DNA of 7,203 bases, from NCBI GenBank assembly GCA_040002595.1, contig JBDUED010000129.1:1-7203 (forward strand), given 5' to 3'. The stretch's first letter is position 1; each line of letters begins with the position of its first letter. Position numbers and translations under genes: made by a program. Shown here one piece after another: positions 1-4,275 of the stretch. The notes beneath the pieces were generated by a model. It saw nothing but the letters and a program-made list of their open reading frames with translations. It ran no database searches and was not told where the DNA came from. This stretch comes from Dokdonella_A sp040002595 (GTDB taxonomy: Bacteria > Pseudomonadota > Gammaproteobacteria > Xanthomonadales > Rhodanobacteraceae).

Positions 1-13
1 AAAAGGTGAGCTC

Positions 14-664
14 GTGCTTGAACTCCTGATAGCCGGTGGCTGGCCGATGCTGCCAATCCTGGTGTGCTCGGCGGTCGCGACTGCGATCATCCTCGAACGT
101 TTCTGGACCCTGCGCCGCAAGGCCGTGGTGCCCTCGGGCCTTGGCACCGAAGTGCGCGAATGGGCGCGCACACGCAAGCTCGATCCGGAACATCTGAGCG
201 CATTGCGCGCCAATTCGCCGCTGGGCGAACTGCTGGCCGCGGCGCTTTCGGTGCGCAACCGGCCACGCGAGATCATCAAGGAACGCGTTGAGGATACTGG
301 CCGCCATGTCGTGCATCGGCTCGAACGTTTCCTCAATACGCTCGGCACGATTGCACTGATTTCCCCGCTGCTCGGCTTGCTCGGCACCGTGTTCGGGCTA
401 ATACGCATGTTCTTCGCAGTGATGGTCAGCGGCACTGGCGATCCGCTCAAGATGGCCGGCGGCATTGGCGAGGCGCTGGTATGCACCGCCACCGGCTTGA
501 CCGTGGCCATCCCGGCCTATGTGTTTCACCGCTATTTCCGCAGTCGCGTTGCCGGCCTGGTGGTCGAGATGGAGCGCCAGGTGTTCCTGCTCACTGACGA
601 GTTGACCGCGACCAGCGAAGTCGCCACGTCGACCAGCGTGCGCGTCTCGCGCTCGGCGGGCTGA
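14..664 (+). CDS. exbB: ExbB/TolQ/MotA-family proton channel subunit
   Basis: Inner-membrane subunit that, with the ExbD/TolR-type protein encoded next, forms a proton channel converting proton motive force into work on a periplasmic or outer-membrane partner. The 216-residue protein has the family's three-helix layout: a first membrane segment at about residues 11-29, a long cytoplasmic stretch, a second segment at about 109-135 containing ISPLLGLLGTVFGLI (116-130), and a third at about 153-174 in GEALVCTATGLTVAIPA (152-168). The small-residue, Thr-rich pore helices match the family. The start is GTG at 14, chosen because AAGGTGAG lies just upstream (3-10). The exbD-type gene follows after 8 nt. 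ExbB, TolQ and a dedicated paralogue cannot be separated here; no tonB, tolA or pal lies in view. The family is certain and the symbol tentative. Confidence 0.9.
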   Translation: MLELLIAGGWPMLPILVCSAVATAIILERFWTLRRKAVVPSGLGTEVREWARTRKLDPEHLSALRANSPLGELLAAALSVRNRPREIIKERVEDTGRHVVHRLERFLNTLGTIALISPLLGLLGTVFGLIRMFFAVMVSGTGDPLKMAGGIGEALVCTATGLTVAIPAYVFHRYFRSRVAGLVVEMERQVFLLTDELTATSEVATSTSVRVSRSAG

Positions 665-672
665 AACCTCGC

Positions 673-1104
673 ATGCGCATCGCTTCCGCCCGTCGCGAGG
701 ACGATTTCGAGATCAACGTGATCTCATTGATCGATGTCTTGCTGACTCTGCTGATGTTCTTCGTGTTGACGACCACCTTCGTGCAGCATTCGCGGCTGCA
801 AGTCACCTTGCCACAGGCCGAATCATCCGAGCAGGCCGAGCAGCCCGATGCACTCAACGTGGTGATCGACCGCGAAGGACACTTTTTCATCGACAACAAC
901 GAAGTGCTCAATCCTGGACTTGATTCGCTCAAGGATGCCATTGCCCAGGTTGCCGGCAGCGATCATGCGCGGCCGGTCATGCTGCGCGCCGATGCGATGA
1001 CGCCGCATCAGGCGGTGGTGACTGCAATGGATGCGCTCGGCGAGCTGGGTTTCACGCGTCTGTCGATTGCGACGACGCAAAAGCAGGCCGAAGGCACCAA
1101 GTGA
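673..1104 (+). CDS. exbD: ExbD/TolR-family biopolymer transport protein
   Basis: Partner of the preceding ExbB-type subunit. It is a single-pass inner-membrane protein with a periplasmic domain. In the 143-residue product a short cytoplasmic N-terminus (residues 1-15) precedes one membrane helix at about 16-38 with the core NVISLIDVLLTLLMFFVL. Asp21 falls where the family keeps its single essential proton-carrying aspartate. The periplasmic part (about 40-140) has the usual alternating strands and the QAVVTAMDALGELGFTRLSIAT pattern (113-134) typical of ExbD/TolR C-domains. The length is normal for the family. The start at 673 lies 8 nt after the exbB-type stop with only a weak ribosome-binding site, so it is probably translationally coupled. 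The stop overlaps the msbA start by 4 nt, placing it in the lipid A operon. Confidence 0.9.
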   Translation: MRIASARREDDFEINVISLIDVLLTLLMFFVLTTTFVQHSRLQVTLPQAESSEQAEQPDALNVVIDREGHFFIDNNEVLNPGLDSLKDAIAQVAGSDHARPVMLRADAMTPHQAVVTAMDALGELGFTRLSIATTQKQAEGTK

Positions 1105-2888
1105 ATTCGGCGACGGACGCGCCAGCGCGTTCGGGACTGGCGCTCTACGCCAGACTGCTTGGGTATACACGGCCGTACTGGCCGGTCGCGATTGTCGCCG
1201 TACTCGGCATGGTCACCGATGCAGCCTGCATGGGCGTGTTCGCGCGTGCGATCAAGCCGATGCTCGACAACCTGTTCATCGCAAAAGATCCCGCGAGCAT
1301 TTTCTGGATGCCGATCCTGATCATTGCGATATTCTCCGTACGCAGTATCGCCACGTATGTCACCGACTACGGCAGCGCGTATATCGGGCGTGGCGTCGTG
1401 CAGCAATTGCGTCAGCAGGTATTTGATCATTATCTGAAACTTCCCTCCGCTTTTTTCGACCGCGAATCGTCGGGCCACCAGATCGCGCGTATCACCTACA
1501 GCGCAGAGCAGGTCGCGCAGGCTTCGACCGACGGCGTGAAGATCGCGGTTGTCGACGGCCTCAGCATCTTTTTCTACGTGATCGTCATGCTGCTGGTCAG
1601 CGTGAAGCTGACCCTGGCACTGCTCGTGATGGTGCCGCTGGTCGGCGCGCTGGTCGTGTATGTCGGACGTCGCTACCGACGCATCAGCCATCGCATTCAG
1701 GGCTCGATGGGCACCGTTTCCGGCGTGGTGGAGGAGGTCGTCGGCGCGAATCGCGAGGTGAAAGTCTTTGGCGGTCAGGCGTATGAATCGCAGCGTTTCA
1801 ATGCGGTTTCGGAACAGACGCGAAGGCTCGGTCTCAACGTATCTGCGACCAACGGGCTGGCCAGTTCGCTGGTGCAGTTGATTGCCGCGATATCGCTCGC
1901 CTTGATCATTTTTTTTGCCACGCGTCCGATCATGCTGCATGTGCTGACGCCGGGCGCCTTTACTTCATTGATTCTTGCGATGGGCGGCATCCTGCCTTCG
2001 CTGAAACGCCTGACCACGGTACAAGCAAACCTGCAACGCGGGCTTGCTGCAGCGGAGGAAATCTTCGCCCTGATCGACACGCCGGGAGAGCGGGATGACG
2101 GCCGCCGCGTGCTTGACAACGTCGAAGGCGACCTTCAATTGTGCGATGTCTGGTTGACCTACCCGGGCGCTGCGCAACCAGCATTGCGCGATGTGAACGT
2201 GCGTTGCCCGCGTGGCAGCGTGACTGCGCTGGTGGGCCGCTCCGGCAGCGGCAAGTCAACGCTTGCAAGCTTGATTCCACGTTTTCTCGAAGTTAGTCAA
2301 GGCCGCGTCCTGCTCGATGGCCATGCGCTTGGCGAATACACGTTGGACAGCCTGCGCAGGCAGATTGCCTGGGTCGGTCAGAGCGTAACCCTGTTCGATG
2401 ACAGCATCGCGCGCAACATCGCGTATGGCGCGCTCGCGGGCGCGAGTGAAGAAGACATCATCGCTGCGGCGGAAGCGGCCAATGCGATGGAGTTCATCCG
2501 GCATCTGCCGGACGGCATCCGCAGCCGAGTCGGAGAAGGGGGCGCGTTGTTGTCAGGCGGCCAGCGCCAGCGCATCGCCATCGCACGCGCGTTGCTCAAG
2601 AATGCGCCGATCCTGATTCTCGACGAAGCGACCAGTGCGCTCGATAGCGCGTCGGAGCGGCTTATCCAGGACGCGCTGAAACGCCTGATGCGCGATCGCA
2701 CCGTGCTGGTGATTGCACATCGGTTGTCGACGGTCGAACACGCGGACCAGATCGTCGTGCTCGATCGGGGAACGATAGTGGAGCAGGGGACGCATGCGAG
2801 CCTGCTTGCGCGCGCGGGCGACTACGCTGCGCTTTATCGCCTGCAGTTCCGGGACGAAGCCCGCGCCGTCGCGCCGCTGGAAAGCTGA
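1101..2888 (+). CDS. msbA: Lipid A export ABC transporter MsbA
   Basis: Homodimeric half-transporter of the inner membrane that uses ATP to flip core-lipid A from the cytoplasmic to the periplasmic leaflet, feeding the Lpt pathway. The 595-residue protein (E. coli form about 582) has a six-helix membrane domain over about residues 28-310 and then a nucleotide-binding domain. Visible motifs are A-loop Tyr354, Walker A GRSGSGKST (379-387, Lys385), Q-loop Gln427, signature LSGGQ (484-488), Walker B ILILDE (504-509, Glu509) and H-loop His540. Stretches such as RITYSAEQVA, EVKVFGGQ and IAHRLSTVEHAD closely follow E. coli MsbA as I remember it. The GTG start at 1101 overlaps the exbD-type stop (GTGA) and has GAAGG at 1090-1094. 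lpxK begins 1 nt after the stop. A run of eight T at 1909-1916 lies in the coding sequence without breaking the frame. Confidence 0.95.
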   Translation: MNSATDAPARSGLALYARLLGYTRPYWPVAIVAVLGMVTDAACMGVFARAIKPMLDNLFIAKDPASIFWMPILIIAIFSVRSIATYVTDYGSAYIGRGVVQQLRQQVFDHYLKLPSAFFDRESSGHQIARITYSAEQVAQASTDGVKIAVVDGLSIFFYVIVMLLVSVKLTLALLVMVPLVGALVVYVGRRYRRISHRIQGSMGTVSGVVEEVVGANREVKVFGGQAYESQRFNAVSEQTRRLGLNVSATNGLASSLVQLIAAISLALIIFFATRPIMLHVLTPGAFTSLILAMGGILPSLKRLTTVQANLQRGLAAAEEIFALIDTPGERDDGRRVLDNVEGDLQLCDVWLTYPGAAQPALRDVNVRCPRGSVTALVGRSGSGKSTLASLIPRFLEVSQGRVLLDGHALGEYTLDSLRRQIAWVGQSVTLFDDSIARNIAYGALAGASEEDIIAAAEAANAMEFIRHLPDGIRSRVGEGGALLSGGQRQRIAIARALLKNAPILILDEATSALDSASERLIQDALKRLMRDRTVLVIAHRLSTVEHADQIVVLDRGTIVEQGTHASLLARAGDYAALYRLQFRDEARAVAPLES

Positions 2889-2889
2889 G

Positions 2890-3897
2890 ATGGACCGCTT
2901 TGCCGCACGCATAGAGCGGATCTGGTATGCCGGCGCGCCCGTGCCGTGGTGGCTTGCAATGCTGGTGCCGGTGTATCGCACGCTGCGCCGGGTGCTGCGT
3001 GCTCCCTATCAATTGGGCTGGCGCAAACCTGTTCGTCTGAGCGTGCCGGTGATTGTTGTCGGCAATTTGACCGCTGGCGGCAGCGGCAAGACACCACTGA
3101 CGATTGCCCTGGTCGAGGCATTGCGCGCGCGCGGATTCAGGCCCGGTGTTGTCAGTCGCGGTTACGGCGGATCGCAACGCGAGGCATTGTTGCTCGATGA
3201 CCTGCCCACGCCCGACCGTGTCGGCGACGAGCCGTGCCTCATTCGCCAGCGTACCGGCGCGCCAATTGCGGTCGGTCGCCATCGTGCGGATGCGGCCGCG
3301 TTGCTCCTCGATCGCGGTGTGGACGTCGTGATCGCCGATGATGGTCTGCAGAATCTTACGCTGGCACGCGATATCGAGATTTGCGTGATTGACGGCCAGC
3401 GCCGATTTGGCAATGGACGTGTGTTGCCGGCGGGTCCGTTGCGCGAATCGATCGAGCGTCTTGGCGACATTGCATTTCGCGTCTGCAACGGCGGCGCCGC
3501 GCAACTCGGTGAGACACCCATGCGGCTGGTCGGCGACATGGCGGTGCCGGTCACGCGCAGCGCCGATGTGCGGTCGTTAGCCTCGTTTGCCGGTCAGCGC
3601 GTGCACGCGGTTGCCGCGATCGGCAATCCCGAGCGCTTTTTCGACGGCTTGCGTGCTCACGGAATCGACGTGGTGGCGCACGCATTCCGGGACCATCACG
3701 CGTTCGTGGAAGCCGATCTCGCGCTTGGCGATGCTGGCCCCGTGTTGATGACTGAAAAAGATGCAGTCAAGTGCACGCGGTTCGTCGGCACGAACGTCTG
3801 GTGCGTACCGGTGCGTGCGGAATTGCCGCCTGCGTTTTTCAATGCCATCGTCGAACGCCTTGGCGACCTGGCATCGCCTGGGTCTCCAAAAACGTAG
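2890..3897 (+). CDS. lpxK: Tetraacyldisaccharide 4'-kinase LpxK
   Basis: Membrane-associated kinase of the Raetz pathway. It phosphorylates the 4' position of tetraacyldisaccharide-1-phosphate to give lipid IVA. The 335-residue protein (E. coli about 328) has an N-terminal hydrophobic, basic membrane-contacting stretch (about 10-50) and a P-loop core. Visible motifs are the Walker A region GNLTAGGSGKT (58-68, Lys67), SRGYGG (89-94), VGDEP (111-115), VVIADDGLQN (146-155), LPAGPLRE (179-186), FRDHHAF (266-272) and TEKDAVK (288-294); all are positions where LpxK proteins are conserved. The frame stays open upstream into msbA from 2794, but ATG 2890 is preferred: it follows the msbA TGA by 1 nt, has GGAAAG at 2879-2884, and gives the family length. 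Completing lipid A just before the MsbA step explains the pairing. No Trm112-like or kdsB gene follows. Confidence 0.95.
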   Translation: MDRFAARIERIWYAGAPVPWWLAMLVPVYRTLRRVLRAPYQLGWRKPVRLSVPVIVVGNLTAGGSGKTPLTIALVEALRARGFRPGVVSRGYGGSQREALLLDDLPTPDRVGDEPCLIRQRTGAPIAVGRHRADAAALLLDRGVDVVIADDGLQNLTLARDIEICVIDGQRRFGNGRVLPAGPLRESIERLGDIAFRVCNGGAAQLGETPMRLVGDMAVPVTRSADVRSLASFAGQRVHAVAAIGNPERFFDGLRAHGIDVVAHAFRDHHAFVEADLALGDAGPVLMTEKDAVKCTRFVGTNVWCVPVRAELPPAFFNAIVERLGDLASPGSPKT

Positions 3898-3914
3898 GCA
3901 GTAAGCCGTCAACG

Positions 3915-3949
3915 CGGCCCGCAATGCAGGCCGGCATCCGCGGAATGCC
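3915..3949 (+). terminator. Two adjacent hairpins after lpxK, possible transcript end
   Basis: Two small inverted repeats sit back to back, starting 17 nt after the lpxK stop. The first pairs 3915-3919 with 3929-3933 and GC 3921-3922 with GC 3926-3927, with one C-A mismatch and loop AAT. The second pairs GGCAT 3933-3937 with ATGCC 3945-3949 plus one inner pair, around loop GCG. They share base 3933, so both cannot be fully formed at once. No T tract follows, so a classic intrinsic terminator is not supported; the hairpins could stabilise a 3' end or be incidental in GC-rich DNA. Between here and 4007 I see only the short palindrome CGAATTCG (3953-3960) and no convincing gene. Confidence 0.3.
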
Positions 3950-4007
3950 AGCCGAATTCGATTCGTCCAAGCCACGCGATGAAGCGCACGAGACCATCTG
4001 CGAAAGA

Positions 4008-4036
4008 TTGCCGAAAGCGCGTGCGGTCACTATCCT
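4008..4036 (+). promoter_or_regulatory. Candidate promoter for the mgtA leader
   Basis: TTGCCG (4008-4013) and TATCCT (4031-4036) are separated by 17 bp, each matching the sigma-70 consensus at 4 of 6 positions. Transcription would begin near 4043, giving a leader of about 230 nt, similar in scale to the long mgtA leaders of enteric bacteria. The element sits in the only sizeable gap before mgtA. An alternative is TTGTCA (4075-4080) with ATCAAT (4098-4103), also 17 bp apart. That would start near 4110 and remove the Shine-Dalgarno sequence of the small reading frame, so I favour the upstream pair. No PhoP box (paired GTTTA-like hexamers) is visible. Confidence 0.35.
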
Positions 4037-4056
4037 CCGCGCACGCCGGGCAGTCG

Positions 4057-4103
4057 CTTGTCCGATTCCCGGGCTTGTCAGATCCCGTTCTTGTCAGATC
4101 AAT
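4057..4103 (+). repeat. Three tandem imperfect copies of CTTGTCAGATC
   Basis: Copies begin at 4057 (CTTGTCCGATT), 4074 (CTTGTCAGATC) and 4090 (CTTGTCAGATC), spaced 17 and 16 nt. The last two are identical over 11 bases; the first differs at two. Between them lie short CCC/GGG-containing spacers, including CCCGGG at 4068-4073. The array ends just before a strong Shine-Dalgarno sequence. It could be an operator for a regulator binding in tandem, placed just downstream of the proposed transcription start. It could instead be an RNA-level element. The period is near but not exactly one and a half helical turns, so copies would lie on alternating faces of the DNA. Confidence 0.6.
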
Positions 4104-4116
4104 TGGAGGTCCCGCC

Positions 4117-4179
4117 GTGGAATGCTGCAGTAGCCCAAGACGAAGCAGCGCTGCCACCACGGCGCGAATGGCCGGCTGA
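4117..4179 (+). CDS. Candidate 20-residue leader peptide upstream of mgtA
   Basis: A GTG-initiated frame of 20 codons ending in TGA, preceded by GGAGGT (4105-4110) with a 6 nt spacer. This is the best Shine-Dalgarno match in the window, better than that of mgtA itself. The peptide begins MECCSSPRRSS and ends AATTARMAG. It is polar, with a Cys-Cys pair and a Pro-Arg-Arg sequence, and has no membrane segment. It uses codons such as AGT and AGA that look uncommon among the neighbouring genes, which would suit ribosome slowing. It ends 93 nt before the mgtA start. The enteric mgtL peptide is proline-rich with an arginine run; only the PRR here recalls it. A three-codon ATG frame (4122-4133) lies inside in another frame. 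Function is inference, and chance occurrence remains possible. Confidence 0.4.
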   Translation: MECCSSPRRSSAATTARMAG

Positions 4180-4195
4180 TTCGCCACAGCGTCGA

Positions 4196-4210
4196 ACTGA
4201 CGTACTGACG
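4196..4210 (+). repeat. Tandem ACTGACG duplication in the mgtA leader
   Basis: ACTGACG occurs at 4196-4202 and again at 4204-4210, one base apart, between the end of the small reading frame and the start-codon hairpin. It is too short to assign a role and may be a chance or slippage duplication. Confidence 0.4.
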
Positions 4211-4226
4211 GCGACCCGACGATTCC

Positions 4227-4275
4227 CGTGGCGGCAGCGTGATCCGCAACGATCGCGAATCCGGAAGCCGCCATG
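4227..4275 (+). promoter_or_regulatory. Hairpin sequestering the mgtA start codon
   Basis: CGTGGCGGC (4227-4235) pairs over nine contiguous positions (one G-U) with GCCGCCATG (4267-4275), so the entire mgtA start codon lies in the stem. Inside it, CGTGATC (4238-4244) pairs with GATCGCG (4251-4257), seven pairs with one G-U, around loop CGCAAC. The core of the mgtA Shine-Dalgarno sequence, GGAA (4263-4266), lies in the internal loop between the stems. The 5' arm has two other possible partners. GCTGCCAC (4150-4157, inside the small reading frame) can pair with 4228-4235 over eight positions. TCGCCAC (4181-4187) can pair with 4228-4234 over seven. Mutually exclusive pairing of this kind is what a translational switch needs. 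Read by eye; no folding energy was computed. Confidence 0.5.

Noticed and set aside
1008..1940. 310-codon open frame on the minus strand opposite exbD and msbA
   Set aside because: Lies wholly antisense to confidently assigned genes. The translation is rich in His, Arg, Asp and Gln with no recognisable domain, typical of GC-rich antisense shadows.
2794..2889. Upstream extension of lpxK by 32 codons into msbA
   Set aside because: The extended N-terminus is antisense-like Arg-rich sequence in the msbA frame overlap, whereas ATG 2890 has a ribosome-binding site and gives the family length.
2662..3504. 280-codon minus-strand open frame across msbA and lpxK
   Set aside because: Overlaps two certain genes in antisense, with shadow-like composition and no credible ribosome-binding context.
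3898..4272. M-box (ykoK) Mg2+ riboswitch or PhoP box upstream of mgtA
   Set aside because: I do not see the conserved M-box core or paired GTTTA-type PhoP half-sites. A covariance-model scan for the M-box would settle it.
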